Program-made: the position numbers and the translations under genes
The notes under the pieces: generated by a model
Seen by the model: the letters and a program-made list of their open reading frames with translations, nothing else
What the model was told of the DNA's origin: nothing
Database searches by the model: none
NCBI GenBank assembly: GCA_034104345.1
Contig: JAXEDY010000009.1
Span: 1 to 50,487, forward strand
Length of the DNA: 50,487 nucleotides
DNA from: HGM11416 sp034104345
Lineage (GTDB): Bacteria > Bacillota > Clostridia > Christensenellales > Borkfalkiaceae
Direction of reading: 5' to 3'
Part shown: positions 1-6,851 of the stretch, piece after piece
How the letters are laid out: each line of letters opens with the position of its first letter
How positions within the stretch are numbered: the stretch's first letter is position 1

Positions 1-711
1 GATTTTGTAGAGCCGGAACAGCTTTTTGCACATTTCAAGCTCTTCTGCTGTCGCAAGCCCTTCCGCTTTCATGATCTCATACGCCCTTTTTTGCGCTTTT
101 TTCTCGGTTTTCAGCACAAGGATCGACATGATAAAGGACAAAAGATAGAAGGCAAGTCCGATGGATGTCAAAAGAATGGTGCATATGCCGTTTGAACTCT
201 TAAAGACAAACAGATCCAGCAATGCCCCGATGATCACCATCGGAACAAAAGCGATCGGTCCGAAGTAGATGAGCGGCGTCAGACGGACGCGCGTTCTCAT
301 ATCCGCATCGTTTTCTTTATCAAGAACAGCAAGTGCGGATTTCTGCGCCGCCATGGCAAGAGATGTCACACTCCGTTTTTGCCAGGTAAGCCTTCTAAGT
401 CTTACTTTTTTGAAATAGTGACTGTAACTGTTGCCGAACATGATCGAACCGGTCTTTGAAACCTTGATATGCCCAAGTTCGTGATGATCAAGTATTTTTC
501 TGGCAATCTGCTCGCCCGTCTTACCGCAACTGTTCTGCTTTTTGTTGTAGCGTACATAGCTGATAGCAAGAAAAATCGAAACGCCCAATGCAAATATTGA
601 GACGATGATCAAAAGACCGCAAACCACACCCATGGCAAGTATAACAGCGTCCGAAACGCCATCAAGTCCGCCGTCCCATGCACTGCGGACTGAGTTAATA
701 AATTCCGACAT
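1..711 (-). CDS. YugP-family membrane protein lacking the zinc-protease motif (partial)
   Basis: Read on the minus strand from ATG at 711, preceded by AGGAGG, the frame is open to the window edge (237 codons, C-terminus missing). An N-terminal hydrophobic segment is followed by TGEQIARKILDHHELGHIKV, the typical YugP/Zn_peptidase_2 start (compare SGLTGAEVARKILDANGL). Where the family has ASHEVGHALQHKE, this protein has MAAQKSALAVLDKEN, so both zinc histidines and the catalytic Glu of HExxH are gone. The later EFxAS zinc ligand region is also replaced (VLKTEKKAQKRA). Two to three membrane segments follow. It is most likely a non-catalytic membrane relative of YugP; family membership comes from alignment by eye. 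Neighbours are hypothetical and give no functional hint. Confidence 0.75.
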   Translation of the reverse strand, partial: MSEFINSVRSAWDGGLDGVSDAVILAMGVVCGLLIIVSIFALGVSIFLAISYVRYNKKQNSCGKTGEQIARKILDHHELGHIKVSKTGSIMFGNSYSHYFKKVRLRRLTWQKRSVTSLAMAAQKSALAVLDKENDADMRTRVRLTPLIYFGPIAFVPMVIIGALLDLFVFKSSNGICTILLTSIGLAFYLLSFIMSILVLKTEKKAQKRAYEIMKAEGLATAEELEMCKKLFRLYKI

Positions 712-775
712 AATGTCCTCCTGTTAATTTATTTTTTATTTGCGAGCCAATGCCTGCAAATCCGATTTACAAAGC

Positions 776-1270
776 TTATAGATTATTGATATGATTCATA
801 ACAATATCCGGGACTGTGTTTGCCTCGTCAACAAAATAAACTTTGTATTTTTTTCCGACAGCTTTAATCTCGACAATTCCATAACCACCGCCAAACAATT
901 GAATCAAAAAAGATTCGGGGCCCGCAAAAATCGAATCTATCTCATTGAGTGCGATTTTTATCTGTTTATTTGTGAATATGTATAAATACTCGCCGTCTGC
1001 TGATATCAAATCGTCGGGCAGCTTCTTCCACTTGATAAATCGCGAAATAAGCCAGCCACCGCCCACAGCGCATAAAAGATAGAAAACTGCAAGAATAATT
1101 ATCACTGTGACAATATCGTCAACACGCTCCTTATTGTTAATAGCTGACCATATAAGCAGTCCCGTAACTGCCGCAACAAGAAAATAACAAAGTATGCCTG
1201 CTATCAATTCGGAATAAATCAATAGTGAGAAACGTGTCTTTTTTCCAAAGTTTTTCATATTTATTACCAT
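776..1270 (-). CDS. Hypothetical two-TM membrane protein
   Basis: Encodes up to 164 residues. Two hydrophobic segments are visible (about residues 18-42 and 54-78), followed by a soluble, beta-rich C-terminal part of about 85 residues with PH-like character (SADGEYLYIFTNKQIKIALN). This resembles small membrane proteins with a cytosolic PH-like domain, but I cannot name a family. The start is uncertain: ATG 1270 overlaps the edge of a hairpin, while ATG 1258 (MKNFGKK) is an equally plausible start. Neither has a clear Shine-Dalgarno at normal distance; the only purine-rich stretch (AAAGGAAG) lies upstream of the hairpin. Function unknown. Confidence 0.55.
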   Translation of the reverse strand: MVINMKNFGKKTRFSLLIYSELIAGILCYFLVAAVTGLLIWSAINNKERVDDIVTVIIILAVFYLLCAVGGGWLISRFIKWKKLPDDLISADGEYLYIFTNKQIKIALNEIDSIFAGPESFLIQLFGGGYGIVEIKAVGKKYKVYFVDEANTVPDIVMNHINNL

Positions 1271-1271
1271 G

Positions 1272-1430
1272 GCTTTCGCTTGGCGAAAGCTTCCTTTCTT
1301 GCGGAATTGGGGGTGGTTTTGCGGAGCAAAATCGCCATCGCTCCGATGGCGAAAGCCACAAAACGCGTTTGAAAGATTTATCTTTCAAACTTTTTCTTGA
1401 TTACTCACCTACGCAGAAACGTAGGTGGGT
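1272..1430. repeat. Array of five consecutive hairpins
   Basis: Five separate inverted repeats lie in 159 bp: 1272-1279/1283-1290 (8-bp stem, 3-nt loop), 1317-1322/1326-1331 (6 bp), 1333-1340/1344-1351 (8 bp), 1367-1376/1381-1390 (10 bp, 4-nt loop) and 1403-1413/1420-1430 (11 bp with one G-U type pair). The 10-mer TGGCGAAAGC occurs twice (1281 and 1347). None has a U-tract typical of a terminator. The array sits between a hypothetical gene and a truncated lipoprotein gene. It may be a palindromic repeat element of REP type or a structured RNA segment. Confidence 0.7.
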
Positions 1431-1703
1431 AATATCCATTACCAGACCGTAATCGTTGGCGTAAAATAACGCATTTGCCGTATAAACTGCGCCTGACTCG
1501 TACGTGGTAGTTTCCGTAACGTACAGATTGCCGTATTCTTCGATTACCTTCTGCCTGTCGTTTGCCTCAATTATCTGTTCGACGGTTACGCTTTCGGGCT
1601 TGTTGGCGCACGCAGATATGCCAAAGACACATAGCAATATCACAGTGCAGAATAAAAGCACTTTTGTTAGATTTTTAACAGTGTTACGTTTTTTCTTTTT
1701 GAT
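1401..1703 (-). pseudogene. Truncated, recombinant lipoprotein remnant
   Basis: The frame encodes a lipoprotein signal (VFGISAC) and then the same sequence as the large lipoprotein at 2555-4258: PESVTVEQIIEANDRQKVIE from its first repeat, joined directly to ETTTY.SGAVYTANALFYAN from its second repeat. The middle of the large gene is missing, as expected from recombination between its internal repeats. The reading frame then runs into the hairpin array and stops after a non-homologous tail (ITHLRFCVGE). The natural start position reads ATC AAA AAG AAA (1703-1701), so the ATG seems lost; the only in-frame alternative is GTG 1661, which has no ribosome-binding site. I call it a non-functional remnant. 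Confidence 0.7.
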
Positions 1704-1754
1704 TCAATCAGTATTATTGATTTTTGTAAACACAAAATCGTCTACACGTTATTA

Positions 1755-2468
1755 TTAATATAATTCCGCCGTGCTGAACGTCGATAACGTTATTGTTATT
1801 TGCTTGTTAAAACTTGTTGCCGACGCCGAAATTCTTATCGTAGGATAATCAATCCTGTCGGCAAGCCCCGATACCGTAACGTAGAGCTCTCCGTCTGAAA
1901 GATAAACCTCTTCCACCTTAGCCCCAGCAGGCTCGACAGCGGTGATATTTTCAAGTGTGACGTTCTCGGTTATAAACTCGCCGTACGGCAAAGACAATCT
2001 GCTTTTAAGAGTGTTGGTTGTATACATACCGCCCATACAGGTAAGCTTGGGTTTGCGTAAGATTACGTAGCCGTAAGAATTTTTGCCGTCTTTCGTAGCG
2101 CTGCCTTTGACCATAACCTTACAGTACACGCTGTCACCCTCAAAGTCGTTTGCCTTACCGTCGAGGTATACGACCAAAGAAGACTCGTCCTTATACTCCA
2201 CACTCGTAACCGTCTTTCCCGCAAGCTCGTCGCCCAAAATAATGTCAGAAGCGGTTATGGTATCTTTGAAACGTGCAGCCTCATCGTCGTTCAAAGAAGA
2301 TTGACCTTCAATAAACAAAGGCTGTTGCCCGTCGATATAGATATAACCTGAAGCCTCTATATTGTTGGCTTCTTGGTTTTTTTCTAAGTCGCAGGCAGTA
2401 AGAACACAGACGCCCAATACGCAGACAGTTGCTGTTAAAACCGTAACAATCCTTTTTATTAGTTTCAT
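1755..2468 (-). CDS. Putative secreted lipoprotein
   Basis: 237 residues, ATG 2468 with AAGGAG upstream. The N-terminus has Lys/Arg, a hydrophobic core and the lipobox LTAC (Cys 26), so it should be diacylglyceryl-modified and anchored outside the membrane. The rest is beta-rich (repeated V-x-V patterns such as TSVEYKDESSLVVYLDGKAN) and lacks recognisable catalytic motifs. It lies downstream of the repeat lipoprotein with the same orientation and a similar signal sequence, so the two may be used together. The family is not recognised. Confidence 0.75.
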   Translation of the reverse strand: MKLIKRIVTVLTATVCVLGVCVLTACDLEKNQEANNIEASGYIYIDGQQPLFIEGQSSLNDDEAARFKDTITASDIILGDELAGKTVTSVEYKDESSLVVYLDGKANDFEGDSVYCKVMVKGSATKDGKNSYGYVILRKPKLTCMGGMYTTNTLKSRLSLPYGEFITENVTLENITAVEPAGAKVEEVYLSDGELYVTVSGLADRIDYPTIRISASATSFNKQITITLSTFSTAELY

Positions 2469-2512
2469 ACGTTAATCTCCTTATTATTTTTTTGTTTAAT
2501 ACTCTTCAATTT

Positions 2513-2554
2513 GCGAAATATCAACGACTTCTGCTTGTCGTTTGTCTCTATAAT
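2513..2554 (-). repeat. Remnant of a further repeat unit beyond the stop codon
   Basis: Directly after the TAG stop (2555-2557) of the large lipoprotein, the same frame continues IIETNDKQK, matching IIEANDRQK / LTEANDRQK that open repeat units one and two. The amino acids before the stop (AVPTLN) also match the linker before unit two (APTLKQ). The gene therefore once continued into another unit and was cut short by a nonsense change or by recombination. Confidence 0.6.
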
Positions 2555-4258
2555 CTAATTGAGAGTGGGTACGGCGGTCTTTTCGGCAAGGTAGAATACG
2601 GGGGCTTCTCCGTCCGTGAGGTAGTCTTTATAGTTTTCTACTTCAATCGTGCAGTCAGCGTCGGCATACAGGGCGTATTCCTTTTCTTCCCCGTCGTATA
2701 CAACCAAAGCAGACTGGCCGGATATGGTATATTCGGTACGCTTTTCGTCTGCCGTTCCGGCATTGCGTACGACTATGAAGCTCGACTTGTTCTCGGCATT
2801 TTTATGCGCATTGTATGCCGTCAGCGCAGGGCTATAGTTTGAACAACCGTATTCGTAGGTAACCTCGTTGGTTGACGTTCCGATTGCATCGGACGTAGTG
2901 ATTGTATATTGCGTAGTTGCCCTTTCTATAAGCAACGTCTCCGCATTAAAATAGAAGGTCTTTTTCTCGGAATAATTAAACAGCGGATACTCGAACTCCG
3001 TTTTGACTACGATTTTTCCGTCCTTGACTTCGGGGGCTTGGATTACGTCGCTTTTTACTAAATTGTAAATCGTACTGATTTTAGCGTTATATTCGCTGTC
3101 CGCATATAAGTCCGCAATATACAGCTTATTGTTGACGCCGTTATTAAATACAAACATCATACCGTTAATCATTGTAGTGGAATTATATTTGCTTCCGTCC
3201 GATGCCTCGTCCAGATAATCCATTACCAGACCGTAATCGTTGGCGTAAAATAACGCATTTGCCGTATAAACTGCGCCTGAATCGTACGTGGTGGTTTCCT
3301 TAACGTGCAGGTTGCGATATTCTTCGATTACCTTCTGCCTGTCGTTTGCCTCTGTAAGCTGTTTAAGCGTGGGGGCGGTACTTTCGGCAAGATAGAACAC
3401 GGGAGTTTCTCCGCCCGTTACGTAAGGTGCAATTTGTTCCACTTCTTCGGAGTGAACCGCATCTGAGTACAGGGCGTATTGGGTTTCGCCTAAATTTTCA
3501 ACTCGTAAATCAGAGGTGCCGGCTATGGTATACTCAGTGCGTTTTTCGTTTGACGTACCTGCATTGCTGACCACGACAAAGTTCGCCTTGTCCGTGGCGT
3601 TTTTATGTAAAGAATACGCCTTTAATGGAGGTGTATGTTCCGAGCCGTAGACGTAAGTATACTCATTGGTTGCAATTTCTTCACCGTCGGAGGTCGCATG
3701 TGAAATTACTTTTTCAATAAGTAACGTTTCCCTATTGCAATAATAGGTATTTTCATACGTTAATGAAAAGTCTGTATGATCATCAGTTTTCGTCGTAACG
3801 AGTACGACTTTCCCGTCCTTTATTTCAGGCGTGCCAACATTCGCTTGAGTGTTTATATTCTCTATTTCGCTTATAAAAGCGGTATAGTCGCCCGTAAAAA
3901 TAGACGCATAATATTGTTCTTTATCCCCGTCTTTACAAGCTACGTATCTCACGCCGTTTATACACGTGCTGTAATTATACTTATCTTCTGACTCCGCATC
4001 TTCATAATCCATTATCAACCCGTATTCGTTGGAGGTGAAACAAATGGTTTTAAGATTGCTGCCGTACATTTCCTCGTCAGCCGTTAAGGTTACGTGCAGA
4101 TTGCCGTATTCTTCGATTACCTTCTGCCTGTCGTTTGCCTCAATTATCTGTTCGACGGTTACGCTTTCGGGCTTGCTGGCACACGCAGCTATGCCGCAGA
4201 CACTCATCGCTATCACAACGCACAGCAAAAAGTTATTTAACAGTTTTTTCTTTTTCAT
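2555..4258 (-). CDS. Large lipoprotein with two internal homologous repeats
   Basis: 567 residues from ATG 4258 (AAAGGAG eight to nine bases upstream); a longer in-frame start at 4330 would run through the neighbouring sigma fragment and is rejected. Signal peptide with lipobox GIAAC. Two repeat domains of about 250 residues follow, each opening with EANDRQKVIEEY.NLHV, containing a FxxNxYGLxMDY stretch and ending with YTI.G.S.L.V...YALY.DA and PVFYLAE. The pattern resembles surface lipoproteins of the LolA/outer-layer beta-sandwich kind, but I do not recognise a named family. The repeats are nearly identical in DNA at their starts, which explains the recombinant copy at 1401-1703. Extracellular, role unknown. 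Confidence 0.8.
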   Translation of the reverse strand: MKKKKLLNNFLLCVVIAMSVCGIAACASKPESVTVEQIIEANDRQKVIEEYGNLHVTLTADEEMYGSNLKTICFTSNEYGLIMDYEDAESEDKYNYSTCINGVRYVACKDGDKEQYYASIFTGDYTAFISEIENINTQANVGTPEIKDGKVVLVTTKTDDHTDFSLTYENTYYCNRETLLIEKVISHATSDGEEIATNEYTYVYGSEHTPPLKAYSLHKNATDKANFVVVSNAGTSNEKRTEYTIAGTSDLRVENLGETQYALYSDAVHSEEVEQIAPYVTGGETPVFYLAESTAPTLKQLTEANDRQKVIEEYRNLHVKETTTYDSGAVYTANALFYANDYGLVMDYLDEASDGSKYNSTTMINGMMFVFNNGVNNKLYIADLYADSEYNAKISTIYNLVKSDVIQAPEVKDGKIVVKTEFEYPLFNYSEKKTFYFNAETLLIERATTQYTITTSDAIGTSTNEVTYEYGCSNYSPALTAYNAHKNAENKSSFIVVRNAGTADEKRTEYTISGQSALVVYDGEEKEYALYADADCTIEVENYKDYLTDGEAPVFYLAEKTAVPTLN

Positions 4259-4287
4259 AGATATATTCTCCTTTAACAAAATTTTTT

Positions 4288-4548
4288 TCAATTTGATGAT
4301 AAATGACGCGAGAGCGTCTCTTTCAGCCAACTGAGAGCCTTGTCGTGTAGATAACGCAGCTGTCCGTAAGTAATATCGAGAATTTTTGCAACTTCGGTTT
4401 TGGGTTTTCCGTGATAATAGATAAGAATGATCACATCCCGCTCTATTTGCGGTAATTTTTCAAGTGCGCACGCAAGTTCTTCGAGCGTTTCGTTATTCAG
4501 AATCGAATCATCCGGTTCTTCTTCGAAATCTACCGTATTTTCAAACAA
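4288..4548 (-). pseudogene. Fragment of an RNA polymerase sigma factor (region 4)
   Basis: About 86 codons, with only a TTG as possible start (4548) and no ribosome-binding site. The sequence LPQIERDVIILIYYHGKPKT followed by EVAKILDITYGQLRYLHDKA is a sigma-70 region 4 helix-turn-helix. Region 2, required for core and -10 binding, is absent. The open frame upstream begins at a stop (4576-4578) inside sequence belonging to a hydrolase fragment, so this is the 3' end of a deleted ECF-type sigma gene joined to unrelated DNA. A free-standing region-4 protein is possible but less likely. Confidence 0.6.
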
Positions 4549-4549
4549 C

Positions 4550-4660
4550 TCAAATACCGGTGGGGTACTGCAAAATCAATCCGCCTACTTTATTCCCCAT
4601 CTCTGCGGCGGTTAAAGCCGAAACCAGTCCGCCATGACTTCACCCCATCAAAAGTATAAT
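4550..4660 (-). pseudogene. Fragment of an alpha/beta hydrolase gene
   Basis: The minus frame reads IILLMG, an in-frame TGA (4642-4640), then SHGGLVSALTAAEMGNKVGG and LILQYPTGI before a stop at 4552-4550. This is the nucleophile elbow of an alpha/beta hydrolase (compare FLMGESQGGLVSALAAA), with TGA in the place of the usual Glu before the nucleophile Ser. No start, lid or His/Asp regions remain. It starts in the same frame immediately after the stop of the intact hydrolase at 4664 and runs into the sigma-factor fragment. Confidence 0.65.
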
Positions 4661-4663
4661 AGA

Positions 4664-5602
4664 TTAATTATGTAGTTGCGAGGTCAGACATTCTTCTATG
4701 AAACGATTAACAACGGCTGAATATCTATCCGGATCAATGATATAGCTGATTCCATGTCCCGCTCCCGGAAAAGTCTCTCTAACGACCCGTCCGGAGGCAT
4801 TTTCCTCAATGACTTTGCTCATATTACACGGAACGAAGAGATCGCTTTCACCATGAAGCAACAAAATCGGGATTTTGGTGTGGCGTACTGCATTGACTGC
4901 ATCTGCCGTTTTCAAATTAAAACGTCCGAATATTCCGGCACCCAATCGGATAAAGAACATGGCGAGTGCAGGCGCTAAACCCATATCTTCACTACAAACC
5001 TTGCGAATGATTTCTTCCGGCGATGAATAAGGAGAATCGGCAATGATACCGATTACGTTATCCGGCAAATCTAATTCGGAAGCCATAAGAACGGTTGCGG
5101 CGCCCATTGATACACCGCTGAGAAAAATAGGCGTTTCTTTCCCAAAACGCTCCAACGCATAATTAACCCAGCTAAGGCAATCATAGCGTTCCTTAATCCC
5201 AAACGTAATAGTTTTTCCACCGCTTTTTCCATGCGCCCGCTGATCAACCAATAAAATATTGTGTCCTGTTTCACGAGCAAGTTTATGCCCGCCACAAAAA
5301 TCCCGTAAAGCCGAACCTCTGTAGCCGTGGAATTGAATTTGAAGCGGAGCGCCGTCGCTCACATGGTAATACCTTGCATACAGTTCTACTCCGTCAAACG
5401 CTGTGATGGATATACTTTCATAAGTGAGAGCGTCCATTTCTTTAACCAAAGAGAGAATACTGTCCTTAACTCTCTCGTATTGCTCGCCGGAGGGAATTTC
5501 ACAAACGTTTTCTTTGCTCTTTTGCGAAACATAAAATGCCTTTCTATATACCAAATAGGAGATTGCAAACAGAAAAACAAATAAAACAACAACGATACCC
5601 AT
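4664..5602 (-). CDS. Membrane-anchored alpha/beta hydrolase
   Basis: 312 residues from ATG 5602, five bases after the thioesterase stop, suggesting coupled translation; a TTG at 5635 is an alternative. One N-terminal membrane helix is followed by an alpha/beta hydrolase fold: oxyanion strand IQFHGYRGS, nucleophile elbow GVSMGAAT (Ser), acid region HGESDLFVP (Asp) and catalytic His in GAGHGIS. The nearest known type is the YqkD-like serine hydrolase family. Substrate unknown; an ester or acyl thioester is likely. The neighbour upstream is an acyl-ACP thioesterase, which may point to lipid metabolism. The catalytic triad appears intact. Confidence 0.85.
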   Translation of the reverse strand: MGIVVVLFVFLFAISYLVYRKAFYVSQKSKENVCEIPSGEQYERVKDSILSLVKEMDALTYESISITAFDGVELYARYYHVSDGAPLQIQFHGYRGSALRDFCGGHKLARETGHNILLVDQRAHGKSGGKTITFGIKERYDCLSWVNYALERFGKETPIFLSGVSMGAATVLMASELDLPDNVIGIIADSPYSSPEEIIRKVCSEDMGLAPALAMFFIRLGAGIFGRFNLKTADAVNAVRHTKIPILLLHGESDLFVPCNMSKVIEENASGRVVRETFPGAGHGISYIIDPDRYSAVVNRFIEECLTSQLHN

Positions 5603-5607
5603 AATAA

Positions 5608-6321
5608 TTATTTTAATTGAACTAAGGAACAGCAAACCTTATCTGCATATATAGTCACCGAATGCGACGAGCCGTCAGCATAATATTGTGCTTTCACAAC
5701 GGAATCCTCCAATACGGGCTTGTAATACAGAACGTGCACTTCCGTGAAATCATCGTGGGAAAAAATTTCTTTCGGTAACACTTCCATAGCCAAATCGACA
5801 TAACGGGTGTTGTGAACGTGCCCGTTAAAATCAATATCGCTATGACGTAATTGAAGCTCTGTTTCAAAAGAATACTCTGACGGCGCACGAACCCTTTGTG
5901 CGTCCTCAAATACCCTTTTTTCTTCGGGCTGATACGCCCCAAACAATTCTTCGCTTATCCGTGTTAGTCTTGATGCAGCAAGATCAAACAAAGCGAACTT
6001 TGCCTCTGCACGAAGCACCTCGGCGCCGTTTTCATCGGTCAAAAGAAAGTCACGATATACGGCGCTTGCGGGCGCTTTTCCACGAACCCAGGTTGTAATG
6101 TTCAAAGGCTCTCCGTTTTCAGGGCGGCGAACAATTTTAACTCTCCATTCTATTAAAATCCACGCAATACCGTTTTTGTTCGCCTCGGCTATACTATCGC
6201 CCGAATTTGCGGAATGATTGCCTGCGGCATTCTCAAGAATTTGAAGAATGGATTCGTATGATAATTTCCCGTTTCTGTTGTAATCGCTCGGACGGGGTTT
6301 ACATATCTCTTTATAAAACAT
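5608..6321 (-). CDS. Acyl-ACP thioesterase
   Basis: 237 residues from ATG 6321 (AAGGAAA upstream; an earlier in-frame ATG at 6345 has no such site). Two hot-dog domains are visible: the first with NGKLSYESILQILENAAGNH and EWRVKIVRRP, the second with RHSDIDFNGHVHNTRYVDLA, which carries the Asn-x-His catalytic pattern of the bacterial acyl-ACP thioesterase family (PF01643). The enzyme releases free fatty acids from acyl carrier protein in the cytosol. It probably forms an operon with the hydrolase downstream. The family assignment is strong; chain-length preference cannot be read. Confidence 0.88.
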   Translation of the reverse strand: MFYKEICKPRPSDYNRNGKLSYESILQILENAAGNHSANSGDSIAEANKNGIAWILIEWRVKIVRRPENGEPLNITTWVRGKAPASAVYRDFLLTDENGAEVLRAEAKFALFDLAASRLTRISEELFGAYQPEEKRVFEDAQRVRAPSEYSFETELQLRHSDIDFNGHVHNTRYVDLAMEVLPKEIFSHDDFTEVHVLYYKPVLEDSVVKAQYYADGSSHSVTIYADKVCCSLVQLK

Positions 6322-6361
6322 AATGTTTTCCTTCTTATATTGCAAAGTAATCGATATGTTT

Positions 6362-6575
6362 TTAATGATTCTTTTCTACGTCCTGCCAGTTGGCGTTATT
6401 CAGAATTTCCGCATTGTCACCGCAGAACACCCTGCCTGCCTCTTCATCGCCCTGCAAATGAATATTTATTCCGCTTACGTCAAAGGGCGCTTTCAGCAAA
6501 TCAACGCTTATTTGCAACGTCGGCGCGCTTGCCGCATAATAAAAAACTCTTGTTTTTTTCGTCGAATTTAATCAT
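6362..6575 (-). pseudogene. Frameshifted small ORF (about 70 residues)
   Basis: From ATG 6575 (AAGG upstream) the frame reads MIKFDEKNKSF and then stops early, whereas the next frame continues YYAASAPTLQISVDLLKAPF through to a TAA at 6364-6362. Removing one T from the T6 run near 6544 joins both halves into a single ORF of about 70 residues. The C-terminal part has good coding character (DVSGINIHLQGDEEAGRVFC). No family recognised. Either a true frameshift or a homopolymer sequencing error. Confidence 0.55.
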
Positions 6576-6786
6576 AAAAATTAACCTTAAAAATATTTTG
6601 CGTTAGACGAGCCAAGCGGAATAAAAAACGCCGCAAAACCACAAAAAAGCAATTATATTCTAACTTATTTTTTTCCTTGTGTCAACCCCATTTTCGAAAT
6701 TTTTTGCCTTTTTCTGCCCTTTTGCCAAAAAAAATGTTAACCGTTTGAATTTAACGTTAAAAATATTATCCGCTACGAATTTAATA
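6576..6786. other. AT-rich intergenic region
   Basis: Long A and T tracts without coding character on either strand. It probably holds the promoter of the thioesterase-hydrolase group, but I could not fix one with good spacing. Confidence 0.4.
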
Positions 6787-6825
6787 TAAAAAAACGGGGG
6801 CGACGGAAAAATCCGTCTCCCCGAT
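6787..6825 (-). terminator. Rho-independent terminator after GH20
   Basis: On the minus strand CGGGGAGACGGA / TCCGTCGCCCCCG pair around a T4 loop, with one mismatch, followed by seven T. It lies 27 bases past the GH20 stop. Confidence 0.85.
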
Positions 6826-6851
6826 AAAAAGAAGGAGATGTAACGCCCCGA

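Noticed and set aside
4259..4330. Upstream extension of the large lipoprotein
   Set aside because: It would place 24 charged residues before a normal signal peptide and run through the sigma fragment; ATG 4258 has the ribosome-binding site.
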